Below are positions 16,127 to 23,506 of a DNA stretch of 41,906 nt, piece by piece (the first letter of the stretch is position 1; each line of letters starts with the position of its first letter). The notes under the pieces were generated by a model. It saw only the letters and a program-made list of their open reading frames with translations, ran no database searches and had not been told where the DNA came from. The stretch is from positions 1 to 41,906 of the forward strand of contig NZ_JAUWAV010000039.1 of assembly GCF_030605225.1 (NCBI RefSeq), written 5' to 3'. Position numbers and translations under genes: made by a program. Source of the stretch: Geoalkalibacter sp. GTDB taxonomy: Bacteria > Desulfobacterota > Desulfuromonadia > Desulfuromonadales > Geoalkalibacteraceae.

Positions 16127-16561
16127 TTATCTCTGGAAAAACTCCACGCAGCTTGCCGGGGAGAGGACGGCATGATGCATTGGTGGATGTTCCGACAACA
16201 GCCGATCTCCCGTGATCAATGCCGCGGCAGGCTCCGTTGCGAGAAGTTGCCAGAGATGTTCATCGCCCGGGTCAGGGGCGTGTTCCGTCGTTTCGTTCGG
16301 CGTCTCGCGCCAGATGGCGTTGGCGGTGAGTTCCGTCAGCAGTCGATCGACCTGCTCTTCGTCGAGTCCATGCAGGCGCAGCAGCTTGGGCCGCAGCAGA
16401 ACCCGCCGATATTCTTGCAACAATTGCGGAGAGAGCAGATAAATCAACCGCCCGTCGAGCATGGCATCGACGATTTGCGCCGTTGGACTCTCGGGCTGCG
16501 CCGAAATCAACCCCGCAACCAAAACATTGGTATCCACGACAAAAATACGGGGGGTTTTCAC
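16127..16561 (-). CDS. PIN-domain toxin (COG1569 type)
   Basis: This 144-residue protein starts MKTPRIFVVDTNVLVAGLIS. The PIN acidic residues are D10 in 'VVDTNVLVAG', E50 in 'LLQEYRRVLLRPKL', D96/D99 in 'APDPGDEHLW' and D118 in 'LITGDRLLS'. 'DTNVLVAGLIS' and 'YRRVLLRPK' are hallmarks of the COG1569 branch rather than classical VapC. It is predicted to be a Mg-dependent RNase toxin. Its start overlaps the stop of the upstream RHH antitoxin by 4 nt, and repeat copy F lies 9 bp beyond its stop. All acidic residues are present, so it is likely functional. Confidence 0.88.
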   Translation of the reverse strand: MKTPRIFVVDTNVLVAGLISAQPESPTAQIVDAMLDGRLIYLLSPQLLQEYRRVLLRPKLLRLHGLDEEQVDRLLTELTANAIWRETPNETTEHAPDPGDEHLWQLLATEPAAALITGDRLLSEHPPMHHAVLSPASCVEFFQR

Positions 16562-16791
16562 GAACGGGCCTGGCGGGTTTCGGCGAGTCCGACAGCCAGG
16601 GCTTCTTCCTCGCTCAACCCGGAATGCCGCCGGGCCTTGGCGACCAGTTCGCGCGCGCCCTCCATGGGTTTGATTCCCCGCAGCAGCAAACCTTCCTCGA
16701 TGATCTTTCCAATGGGGCGCCCTTGCCGCGCGGACGCCTCCTTGAGCGCCTGGTGGAGAGAATCATCCAGGGTAATCGTCAAACGTCCCAT
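16558..16791 (-). CDS. Ribbon-helix-helix antitoxin
   Basis: This 77-residue protein starts MGRLTITLDDSLHQALKEASARQGRPI, a clear RHH beta strand and first helix, then 'GKIIEEGLLLRGI' as the second helix. The acidic, Ala-rich C-terminal tail 'GLSEEEALAVGLAETRQAR' would bind the PIN toxin. I chose the ATG at 16791, which has GGAG 7 nt upstream. The adjacent ATG at 16794 would have only 4 nt spacing, and the frame extends 14 codons further without a ribosome site. It overlaps the toxin gene by 4 nt. It probably represses its own promoter. Confidence 0.85.
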   Translation of the reverse strand: MGRLTITLDDSLHQALKEASARQGRPIGKIIEEGLLLRGIKPMEGARELVAKARRHSGLSEEEALAVGLAETRQARS

Positions 16792-16883
16792 CATCAGACT
16801 CCTTAACAATATGGTGTCATTACACGGTATCACCAAAACACAAGCACCTCAAGATGACGGCCCAAAGGCCAAAAAACCTTCTT

Positions 16884-16985
16884 GTCCACGGAAGTCACGG
16901 AAGTCACGGAAAAAGTCCAAAACCGAAAAACCCTGAGCCCTGTGTTTCGTTTTACCTTCCGTGCTTTCCGTGTTTTCCGTGGACA
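16884..16985. repeat. CACGGAA inverted repeat, complete copy (G)
   Basis: The left arm carries three CACGGAA units (two read GTCACGGAA), followed by the conserved spacer AAAACCGAAAAACCCTGAGC onward and an intact right arm. It lies between the RHH antitoxin and the 3' end of the TIGR03790 gene. Confidence 0.82.
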
Positions 16986-17000
16986 ACACGCCTTTGACCC

Positions 17001-19022
17001 TCAACGGGAACATTCGACCGGCACCGCGTCCGACCAGCGCCGGCCGAAGGGGTCCATGATCTCCACCTGCCAGGTTGCTCCGCACACGTCCTTGGCACTG
17101 CCGAGCTTGACATAGGGCCGCGCCTCGAAGGTCTGGCAAAGGACCTCGCGGCCATCGCCCGCGACGGCGCGCAGTTGCGCGGTTTGGGGCGCCTCGGGCG
17201 TGCCGCCGAGATCGACGGCGAGCCACACCTCGCGCCCCTTTTCGCCGCGCTCGACATGGATGCGCACATCGCGCTCGGGATCGAAGCGCGGCGCGGGCGG
17301 CTCCGCGGGCGCGGACGGCAGGCGATAGAGGGGATCGCCGACGAAGGTGGCGATCCAGCCCAGATGCATCTGATTCATGAGCAGGGCCTCGCCGAGGGTG
17401 TTGCCGCGCCACAGGGCGGGGTACAAGATCTCGTCGTCCCACCAGCTTTTGTTGTGAATGTGGGGCGCGCCCTTGTACACCTGGGCGACGCCGAGGGTGG
17501 CGGTGACGCCGCGCTCCAGATCGCGTTTCATGTCGCCGCCCCAGCCGTTGCCGGAAATGACGGTGGCGGCGATGCCGCCGGGCAGATAAGCGGGCTCGGT
17601 GTTGAGAAAGCCGTCCTCGGGGGCCAGGCGAAAGAGTTCGAGGCGGTTGCGCGCGGCGCCGCCGTGATAAAGATGGCGAAAACCCTTGTCCCACAGCCAG
17701 GGACCGGCGCTGGAGGTGTTGAGCTTGCCGACGCGCTCGTTGGTGCGCGGGGATTCGACGCCTTCAAGCCGGCCCATGGCCGGTCCGGCGTAGCGTCGGG
17801 CGTAGGCGGCGCGGTCGATGAGGGCGCGCGCCTGGAGGGGATCGGCGCCGTCGATGCGCATGACGAAATAGAGATGGCGCTCGGGGAATTTGGCGCGATT
17901 CTCGGTGGTGAAGGCCAGAAACGTGGACTGGTCGTCGAGGGGCCCGAGTTTTTTGGCGTAGGCCAGGGGATGCACGAAGGGATTGGCGCTTAGCTCGACG
18001 AGGGGCCAGGCCTGGGGAGCGCGCAGGAAGAAGTCGCTGAAGGCGTCCTTGCCGGCGAAGCGATGGGGCCGGGGCGCGGTGCCCATGACTTTTTCTTCGT
18101 CGTAATAGAGCAGTTGCAGGCGCTGGCCGAAGTCGATGATGCTGCCGTGATCGTTGAGCCGGCTGGTGACGCCGCGCGAGATGCCGTAGGTGGCGACGCT
18201 GGTGCGCGGCAGGCCGTAGCCGACGACGATGAAGAGGATGTGATCCTTGAGCAGGGTGCCGTCGGGCCGCGCGTTGGCCGGATCTTCGAGAAAGGCCTTG
18301 ACGGGCAGGGCGACGTCTTCGAGAAAGTGCTGATCGTCGCGCACGCCGTCGCGGCCGGTGCGGCTGAACTGCGCCTGCTCATGATCGACAAAGGAGGCTT
18401 CCCAGCGACTGCGTTTGCCCTCGGCGTTGTCGCAGGACACCTCGACCTTGAGGGGTCCGGCGGCATAGCTTCGTGCATCGAGGCGCAGGGTCCAGTCCTT
18501 GCCGGGGTTGATGGCCACCTGGCCGGGAGTTGCGACCTGGCCGTCGTCGATGACGCGGATCTTGCCGCCTTGGGCCGGGTTGATCTCGACGCGCAGGGTC
18601 TCCAGCCGCCAGCCCTCGGCGCCGCCGGGCAGGGTGAACTCGACGGTGCGGCTGTCGCGCAACTGATCGTCGGGAACGCCCGCGCCGAACAGGCGCGAAC
18701 CGCCCGCCAAAACCACGCCGGCCTTGTTGTCGCTGCTTTTTTCTTCAAGGTGCGTTTCGTTGAGATGGCGGCTCTCATCGACCACGCGGATGCCGTGGCG
18801 ACAGCGCAGGCCGAGCAGGTAAGGCCGCTCGCCGGTGACGGGGTCGGTGTGCATGCGCTGGTAATGCTCGGCGATTTCCCGCGAATCCTGCCCCGGATCG
18901 GTGAGGGGATGGTCCTCGCGCCAGTCGGCGTTGTAGAGCACCAGCACCTGGGACGGGCGGATCTCTGCTTGCGCCGAAACGGCGAAGAGCATCAGGATGA
19001 GGATGGGGAGGAGTTTGCGCAT
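17001..19022 (-). CDS. TIGR03790 family secreted protein
   Basis: This 673-residue protein starts MRKLLPILILMLFAVSAQA, a Sec signal peptide cleaved after AQA. It continues 'PSQVLVLYNADWREDHPL', typical of TIGR03790, a family of unknown function found sporadically in diverse bacteria. Other conserved-looking segments are 'ILFIVVGYGLPRT', 'VMRIDGADPLQARALIDRA', 'VISGNGWGGDM' and 'GEALLMNQMHLGWIATFVGDPLYRL', the last like the end of caspase/gingipain-type peptidase-fold proteins. I therefore suspect a peptidase-like fold but see no definite catalytic dyad. The frame runs 31 codons upstream through a 7-bp tandem repeat, but the signal peptide marks the start at 19022. No Shine-Dalgarno is visible because the repeat abuts the ATG. 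Confidence 0.82.
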   Translation of the reverse strand: MRKLLPILILMLFAVSAQAEIRPSQVLVLYNADWREDHPLTDPGQDSREIAEHYQRMHTDPVTGERPYLLGLRCRHGIRVVDESRHLNETHLEEKSSDNKAGVVLAGGSRLFGAGVPDDQLRDSRTVEFTLPGGAEGWRLETLRVEINPAQGGKIRVIDDGQVATPGQVAINPGKDWTLRLDARSYAAGPLKVEVSCDNAEGKRSRWEASFVDHEQAQFSRTGRDGVRDDQHFLEDVALPVKAFLEDPANARPDGTLLKDHILFIVVGYGLPRTSVATYGISRGVTSRLNDHGSIIDFGQRLQLLYYDEEKVMGTAPRPHRFAGKDAFSDFFLRAPQAWPLVELSANPFVHPLAYAKKLGPLDDQSTFLAFTTENRAKFPERHLYFVMRIDGADPLQARALIDRAAYARRYAGPAMGRLEGVESPRTNERVGKLNTSSAGPWLWDKGFRHLYHGGAARNRLELFRLAPEDGFLNTEPAYLPGGIAATVISGNGWGGDMKRDLERGVTATLGVAQVYKGAPHIHNKSWWDDEILYPALWRGNTLGEALLMNQMHLGWIATFVGDPLYRLPSAPAEPPAPRFDPERDVRIHVERGEKGREVWLAVDLGGTPEAPQTAQLRAVAGDGREVLCQTFEARPYVKLGSAKDVCGATWQVEIMDPFGRRWSDAVPVECSR

Positions 19023-19023
19023 C

Positions 19024-19097
19024 GGTTGTCGGTTGTCGGTTGTCGGTTGTCGGTTGTCGGTTGTCGGTTGTCGGTTGTCGGTTGTCGGTTGTCGGTT
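19024..19097. repeat. 7-bp tandem repeat (GGTTGTC), ten full units
   Basis: Ten perfect GGTTGTC units (19024-19093) plus a partial GGTT directly precede the TIGR03790 start codon (read GACAACC on the coding strand). Seven is not a multiple of three, so unit gain or loss would change both spacing and the upstream reading frame. This is a classic slippage-prone arrangement. Confidence 0.92.
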
Positions 19098-19114
19098 GAA
19101 AATCCTTGAAACCA

Positions 19115-19229
19115 ATGGGGACGCGGATCACGTCTGATATTCGCGGATTTTACCAACCCTCGTCCCTGTTTTTTTGTCTTAGCCTGATCCGCCCTGATCC
19201 CGCCGTTTCAGATTGGATCTGCGTCCCAT
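19115..19229. repeat. 115-bp MITE-like repeat with inverted ends, copy 1
   Basis: The element begins ATGGGGACGCGGATCACGTC and ends GGATCTGCGTCCCAT, so its ends are complementary (ATGGG-ACGCGGATC). The interior has TTCGCGGATTTTACCAACCC and a CCTGATCCGCCCTGATCC direct repeat. Copy 2 at 20066-20180 has the same length. Confidence 0.8.
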
Positions 19230-19244
19230 TGCTCCTAAACTGAT

Positions 19245-19460
19245 TCATTTCCGCATACGAGCCGCGTCTTGCTCGCCATAAAACCTGATGCACAAAAATT
19301 GCCGGATTTCATCATCACTGAGTCCCGGCGGGGCCGAGGCCAGCACCAGGGTGCGGGCCGCTTCAAACATGCGTGCGCCGGCGACAAAACGCTGCTCCCC
19401 GCTCATCTCCATATAGCGCCGCCGCAACAGGGCTTCGACCTGCGCACTGGTATCCTTCAT
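19245..19460 (-). CDS. Small conserved partner of nucleotidyltransferase, unknown function
   Basis: This 71-residue protein starts MKDTSAQVEALLRRRYMEMSG. The pattern 'M-S-x-x-x-R-F-x-x-G-x-x-M-F-x-x-A-R' (MSGEQRFVAGARMFEAARTLVLAS) followed by 'GLSDDEIRQFLCIRFYG' belongs to a widespread small-protein family that I recognise by pattern but cannot name. I chose the ATG at 19460, which overlaps the stop of the preceding nucleotidyltransferase gene by 4 nt, over a longer frame running inside that gene. Co-translation suggests the two work together, perhaps as a toxin-antitoxin-like pair. No toxin motif is visible. Confidence 0.72.
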   Translation of the reverse strand: MKDTSAQVEALLRRRYMEMSGEQRFVAGARMFEAARTLVLASAPPGLSDDEIRQFLCIRFYGEQDAARMRK

Positions 19461-20002
19461 TCCAGACACTCCCGCAGCATCTGTGCCAGCCCGAGCTTTT
19501 CGGCCCATAGGTTGAGATAGTCGCTGTCGAAACCGGTCGCGAGGAGATTTTTCACATCGCTCAACTGCATTTCGGATCTGGAATCCTTCGCCCAATACAG
19601 TTTGGAGAGAATGAGGTCTTCCTTGCTGACCAGATATGTTTGAAAATCCGCAATCTTGACCGGCATTCTCCGCGCAAATTCAACCTGGCGGTAAGCGTCG
19701 GATTTTCGCACGATGAAGTCGACCTTGATGACACTCTCGCCATGAATCATGTTGAACATGCCCTGCCGATATACGGCATCTTCGACAGCGTCGCGCGATA
19801 AAACATAATCGGGCGAAAAGATGGCCTCTATCCTTGACACGTCGCGCGAAGTGATTTCGACGACCATGTCGATGTCGCGGGTCATGCGCGGGATGGCGTA
19901 GTAGTTCATGGCCAGGGATCCGGTCAGCATGTAGGCGATTGCGGCTTGATCCAGACGCCCGCAGACATCGCGCAAAATATCGATTTCGTTGAGTAAAACC
20001 AA
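19457..20002 (-). CDS. AbiEii-like / DUF6036-like nucleotidyltransferase
   Basis: This 181-residue protein reads 'AAIAYMLTGSLAMNYYAIPRMTRDIDMVVEI', the G-S-x(n)-D-x-D nucleotidyltransferase signature of the AbiEii-like branch. It continues with 'VDFIVRKSDAYRQVEFARR' (the third Asp) and 'SKEDLILSKLYWAKDSRSEMQLSDVKNLL', a C-terminal helical motif typical of these proteins. They are often the toxin or antitoxin half of abortive-infection-type modules. The start is a TTG at 20002 with GAGG 7 nt upstream; no earlier ATG fits. It overlaps the small downstream gene by 4 nt. All catalytic acidic positions are present. Confidence 0.8.
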   Translation of the reverse strand: MVLLNEIDILRDVCGRLDQAAIAYMLTGSLAMNYYAIPRMTRDIDMVVEITSRDVSRIEAIFSPDYVLSRDAVEDAVYRQGMFNMIHGESVIKVDFIVRKSDAYRQVEFARRMPVKIADFQTYLVSKEDLILSKLYWAKDSRSEMQLSDVKNLLATGFDSDYLNLWAEKLGLAQMLRECLE

Positions 20003-20065
20003 GGTTTAACCTCTGCAATCCGGTCGGCCGGTCAGCCGGTCTCCCGATGAAAAACTTCAAAACCA

Positions 20066-20180
20066 ATGGGGACGCGGATCACGTCTGATTTTCGCGGATT
20101 TTATCAACCCTCGTCCCTGTTTTTTTGTTGTTGCCTGATCCGCCCTGATCCCGACTTTTCCGATGGGATCCGCGTCCCAT
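20066..20180. repeat. 115-bp MITE-like repeat, copy 2
   Basis: It begins ATGGGGACGCGGATCACGTC and ends GGGATCCGCGTCCCAT, giving imperfect terminal inverted repeats of about 14 bp. The interior is nearly identical to copy 1. Just outside the left end, CCGGTCGGCCGGTCAGCCGG (about 20020-20040) is a short tandem repeat in the position that the GGTTGTC array holds next to copy 1. Confidence 0.8.
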
Positions 20181-20250
20181 GAATCAGGGCGAAGGCAAAA
20201 TTAGCGATCTCCTCGAACTCCAGCGCTCCATCCACCCTTTTCGGAGGGGG

Positions 20251-20635
20251 TTAAGTAAGTCTTTCGTCCACCATTTCACGTAACGCCTGCACCATCCGCA
20301 AAAACAGTCTCCGCTCGAGGTTGCTGTCCGATGGGAGATGTTCATAGCGGAACAGGGTTCCGTAGGGCGTTAAAAAATCGAGATCGGCAAGGGACTCCGG
20401 CAAATGAAAACCGGCATCGGTCAGTAAATCCATCAACAACCGCAGGTTATGCGTTCTCGGGAAATCGACGCCAAAATCAGCCAATAGCGCCTTGAGCAAT
20501 TTCTCGGCGGCCTGTTGAGCAATGGAAACCGAAAATTTCGTCACTGACACGAGGAGAAGACTGGATTTCCAACAGAAGATCTTCGTCTTCACGTGCCTTG
20601 CGCAAAAGGAGAAGGGCTTGTTCACGCTGCTTCAT
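20251..20635 (-). pseudogene. Frameshifted HEPN-domain toxin gene
   Basis: From the ATG at 20635 the frame reads 'MKQREQALLLLRKAREDEDL', then 'SDEIFGFH', and then leaves the HEPN pattern. One base later, in another frame, the match resumes as 'AQQAAEKLLKALLADFGVDFPRTHNLRLLMDLL' and runs to 'MVQALREMVDERLT'. HEPN proteins normally read 'FGFHAQQAAEKLLKA' without a break. Removing one T in CATTGCT (near 20520) restores the full protein of about 128 residues. The start overlaps the MNT gene by 14 nt, as usual for MNT/HEPN pairs. HEPN toxins act as RNases or tRNA-directed toxins. This one is inactivated, unless the shift is a sequencing error or is bypassed. Confidence 0.82.
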
Positions 20636-20939
20636 AGAGCACCTTGCCTTCCTTCCTGGCTCGGTAATAGACGTTTCCCGGCGTATCGGACCAGTGGTCG
20701 AAGGTGTCCCGGCTGACGACCAGCAGATCGATCGGCAGCCGCAAGGGTGCGAGTTCGCGATTCAGGCGCACCATCTCAGCCACGCGGTTCTCAACCTGCC
20801 TCTCAATCACCAGAATGTCGATGTCGCTGTCGGAGCGCGCGTCGCATCGCGCGTGCGAACCAAACAGGATGATCTTTTCAGGATTCGCCGCCTGAACGAG
20901 AAGTTCCGAAGCTTTCGCAATAAGTTCTGCGGTGATCAT
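20622..20939 (-). CDS. Minimal nucleotidyltransferase (MNT) antitoxin
   Basis: This 105-residue protein has 'EKIILFGSHARCDARSDSDIDILVIE' (G-S-x(n)-D-x-D), with the third acidic residue in 'LPIDLLVVSRDTFD'. It ends 'YYRARKEGKVLYEAA', the standard MNT C-terminus before a HEPN gene. MNT proteins inactivate HEPN partners by AMP transfer to a Tyr. Its downstream partner carries a 1-nt frameshift, so the module is half-dead. A truncated MITE-like repeat (20979-21027) lies just upstream of its start. No promoter was clear. Confidence 0.88.
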   Translation of the reverse strand: MITAELIAKASELLVQAANPEKIILFGSHARCDARSDSDIDILVIERQVENRVAEMVRLNRELAPLRLPIDLLVVSRDTFDHWSDTPGNVYYRARKEGKVLYEAA

Positions 20940-20978
20940 GGCGAGAATCCGATCATTTGAAAGCCAAACATTCGATCT

Positions 20979-21027
20979 GGACGCGGATCACGTCTGATTT
21001 TCGCGGATTTTATCAACCCGCGTCCCC
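20979..21027. repeat. Truncated MITE-like repeat, copy 3
   Basis: Only the left half (GGACGCGGATCACGTCTGAT through TTTTATCAACCCGCGTCCCC) is present. It lies between the MNT gene and the 3' end of the TIGR04063 glycosyltransferase gene, at the border between the module island and the polysaccharide core. Confidence 0.7.
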
Positions 21028-21042
21028 TTACGCCTGTTCCCC

Positions 21043-22299
21043 CTACACCGCCGCGACGGACGACCGGCGATGGACGGGCAGGCGACCGGCGGCCGTATGC
21101 ATCGCTTTGGCATAGATCTCCTCATAAACCGCCGTGGTGATCTGCCAGCTATGATGCTTGACCACCCATTCGGGCGCCTGGGCGCGAATGTGCGCGCACA
21201 GCCCTTCATCGGCGAGCACTTCGCGCAGGGCCTGGGCCAGGGCCTCGGCGTTGCCGGCGGGAAAGAGCAGGCCGTTTTGCCCGTGGCGGATGAGTTCGCG
21301 ATGGCCGCCGACATCGCCGGCGAGCAGCACCTTGCCCATGGCCATGGCCTCCAGGGGCTTGAGGGGCGTGACCAGATCGGTGAGGCGCATGGGATAGCGC
21401 GGATAGACCAGGAAATCGACCAGGGCATAGACGCCGGGAATGCGCTGATGGTCGATGCGCCCCGGCAGGATGACGCGCTCGGCGATGCCGAGTTGGGCGA
21501 TGAGCTGTTTCAATTCGCCTTCGGTTTCGCCGCCGCCCACCAGCAGCAGCACGGTGTCGGCGCGCTCGCTGCTGATTTCGGCGAAGGCGCGCACCAGCAG
21601 ATCGAGGCCTTCGTAGCGATAGAAGGAGCCGATGAAGCCGATGACGGTTTTTCCGGCGAGATTCCAGGCCTGTTGAAATTCAGCGTCGGGGGGCGAGGGC
21701 TTGAAGTCGTCGGGATTGACGCCGTTGAACACCGGGGTGATCTTGTCCTCGGGAATGCCGCGCTTGACCAGATCGTATTTCAGCCCATTGCACAGGATGG
21801 CGACCTGATCGACCTGACGGCAGGCGCGGGTCTCGATGCCGCGCACCAGTTTGTACTTGCAGGATTCCTCGGCATAGGTGCCGTGATCGACGGCGGCGTC
21901 TTCCCAGAAAGCACGGATTTCATAAACCACGGGCAGCCCGAGCTTGCGCCCGGCGCGCACGGCGGGAATGGCGTTGAGCACCGGCGAGTGGGCATGCAGG
22001 ATGTCGGGCTTTTCGGTTTCGGCGACCTCGAGAATGCGTTTGGTGAGCGCGCGCATGATGCGCCCTTCGGTGATGAAGGGCACGCTGCTTTCCTCGACGC
22101 GGCCGGTGCGGTGATAGGTGAAGCCGCCGATCTCCTCGCGCGGCGCCCAGGCACCCTTCCAGCTCTGCTCATGCTTGGGCGAGGTCACCACAAGCGGCTG
22201 CCAGCCCCGAGCGCGCTGCGCGCGAAAGATGCTCTGGCTGCGGAAGGTGTAGCCGCTGTGCAGGGGCAGGCTGTGGTCGAGAATGTGCAGAATTTTCAT
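21043..22299 (-). CDS. XrtA-associated glycosyltransferase, TIGR04063-like (GT4)
   Basis: This 418-residue GT-B enzyme starts MKILHILDHSLPLHSGYTFRS, the hallmark of the exosortase-A-associated Daro_2409-type glycosyltransferases. Further motifs are 'ILHAHSPVLNAIPAVRAGRKLGLPVVYEIRAFWEDAAVDHGT', 'PVFNGVNPDDFKPSP', 'TVIGFIGSFYRYEGLDLLV' and the donor loop 'RLTDLVTPLKPLEAMAMGKVLLAGDVGGHREL'. It acts in the cytoplasm on the lipid-linked repeat unit; the sugar is unknown. It is the last core-locus gene before the module island. The REP-containing gap of 124 bp separates it from wecB, in contrast to the tight overlaps further upstream. Confidence 0.9.
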   Translation of the reverse strand: MKILHILDHSLPLHSGYTFRSQSIFRAQRARGWQPLVVTSPKHEQSWKGAWAPREEIGGFTYHRTGRVEESSVPFITEGRIMRALTKRILEVAETEKPDILHAHSPVLNAIPAVRAGRKLGLPVVYEIRAFWEDAAVDHGTYAEESCKYKLVRGIETRACRQVDQVAILCNGLKYDLVKRGIPEDKITPVFNGVNPDDFKPSPPDAEFQQAWNLAGKTVIGFIGSFYRYEGLDLLVRAFAEISSERADTVLLLVGGGETEGELKQLIAQLGIAERVILPGRIDHQRIPGVYALVDFLVYPRYPMRLTDLVTPLKPLEAMAMGKVLLAGDVGGHRELIRHGQNGLLFPAGNAEALAQALREVLADEGLCAHIRAQAPEWVVKHHSWQITTAVYEEIYAKAMHTAAGRLPVHRRSSVAAV

Positions 22300-22332
22300 G
22301 GCATATGTCCTTGCGTGACAATCATTTTACCC

Positions 22333-22427
22333 GTAGGGGCGACCCGGTGGGTCGCCCTGGGCGAGGCAACGCCTCGCCCCTACGATTATCGCCCGTTCAA
22401 ATCGGGCGCAGCATGCTGCGCCCCTAC
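22333..22427. repeat. REP-like double palindrome plus single palindrome
   Basis: 22333-22383 holds GGCGACCCGGTGGGTCGCC joined to GGCGAGGCAACGCCTCGCC and bounded by GTAG...CTAC. 22404-22427 holds GCGCAGCATGCTGCGC ending CCCCTAC, whose complement TAG is the wecB stop codon. The elements fill the gap between wecB and the next glycosyltransferase gene. Confidence 0.85.
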
Positions 22428-23506
22428 AACGATTTCACCAATATATCGACGATGCGCCCTGCCGCGTGGCCGTCCCACAGGGGCGGCACCTGCTTTTTCT
22501 CGGCCTGGCCGCCGAGCACCTTGGCGGCGGCGGCGAGGATCTGTTGTTTGTCCGAGCCCACCAGTTGGTTGGTGCCTGCGGTGACGGTGATGGGGCGCTC
22601 GGTGTTGTGGCGCAGGGTGATGCAGGGCACGCCCAGCACCGTGGTTTCCTCCTGGATGCCGCCGGAGTCGGTAAGGACGATGCGGGCATCCTTGTTGAGC
22701 TTGAGAAAATCGAGATAACCCAGGGGCTCGCTCAGGATGAAGCCCTGGGCGAGAAGATCGTCCAGGCCGAATTCGCTGATGCGCTTGCGGGTGCGCGGAT
22801 GTACGGGAAACACCAGGGGCAGCTCGCGGGCGATGGTGCTCAGGGCTTCGAGGATGCCGCGCAGATTACCGGGCTCATCGACGTTGGAGGGCCGGTGCAG
22901 GGTGACCACCCCGTAGCTCTTGGGCGCCACGCCGAGTTGCCGCAGGATGGGTGAATCATCGGCGCGCCGCACATGCTTCATCAGGCTGTCGATCATGGTG
23001 TTGCCGACGAAGAAGATTTTTTCCTCGGGGATGCCTTCGCGGCGCAGATGCTCGGAGGCCAGTTCCTCGGTGGTGAACAGAAAGTCGGCGACGCTGTCGG
23101 TCATGAGGCGGTTGATCTCCTCGGGCATGGCGCGATCAAAGCTGCGCAGACCGGCCTCGACGTGCGCCACGGGGATGCACAACTTGGCGGCGGCCAGGGT
23201 GGCGGCGAGAGTCGAATTGACGTCGCCGACGACGATCACCACGTCGGGCCGTTCGCGCTCGAGCACCGGCTCGATGCGCATGAGCACTTCGCCGGTCTGG
23301 CGCGCATGGCTTCCCGATCCGACTTCGAGATCGACGTCGGGCTTGGGCATGCCGAGATCGACGAAAAACAGCTTGCTCATCTTTTCATCGTAGTGCTGCC
23401 CGGTATGCACCAGCAGGTAGTCGATGCCGCGCCGCTTGAGTTCATCGATGATGGGCGCGACCTTCATGAAGTTGGGGCGCGCGCCGACGACACATAAGAT
23501 TTTCAT
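22424..23506 (-). CDS. wecB: UDP-N-acetylglucosamine 2-epimerase, non-hydrolysing
   Basis: This 360-residue cytoplasmic enzyme interconverts UDP-GlcNAc and UDP-ManNAc and so supplies ManNAc-type precursor for the polysaccharide. It starts 'MKILCVVGARPNFMKVAPII'. Family residues are visible in 'HTGQHYDEKMS', 'VVGDVNSTLAATLAA', 'HVEAGLRSFDRAMPEEINRLMTD' (the catalytic Glu pair), 'VTLHRPSNVD' (catalytic His; RPSN replaces the common RREN), 'LTDSGGIQEE' and 'LRHNTERPIT'. No UDP-ManNAc dehydrogenase (wecC) is nearby, so the product may be used directly or further modified elsewhere. Its ATG overlaps the previous gene's stop by 4 nt. Its TAG stop is part of a REP palindrome. Confidence 0.95.
   Translation of the reverse strand: MKILCVVGARPNFMKVAPIIDELKRRGIDYLLVHTGQHYDEKMSKLFFVDLGMPKPDVDLEVGSGSHARQTGEVLMRIEPVLERERPDVVIVVGDVNSTLAATLAAAKLCIPVAHVEAGLRSFDRAMPEEINRLMTDSVADFLFTTEELASEHLRREGIPEEKIFFVGNTMIDSLMKHVRRADDSPILRQLGVAPKSYGVVTLHRPSNVDEPGNLRGILEALSTIARELPLVFPVHPRTRKRISEFGLDDLLAQGFILSEPLGYLDFLKLNKDARIVLTDSGGIQEETTVLGVPCITLRHNTERPITVTAGTNQLVGSDKQQILAAAAKVLGGQAEKKQVPPLWDGHAAGRIVDILVKSL

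Noticed and set aside
12447-16985. CACGGAA repeats as integron attC sites
   Set aside because: The GTTRRRY/RYYYAAC core sites are not seen and no integrase is in the window. The modules also carry their own start signals in several cases.
16849-17694. 281-codon minus-strand frame reading through repeat DNA
   Set aside because: It lies out of frame with the TIGR03790 gene, is Arg/Pro/Ala-rich low-complexity and includes translated CACGGAA repeat (NTESTEG-like) sequence.
19022-19097. GGTTGTC array as a CRISPR
   Set aside because: Units are contiguous 7-mers with no spacers, and no cas genes are present.
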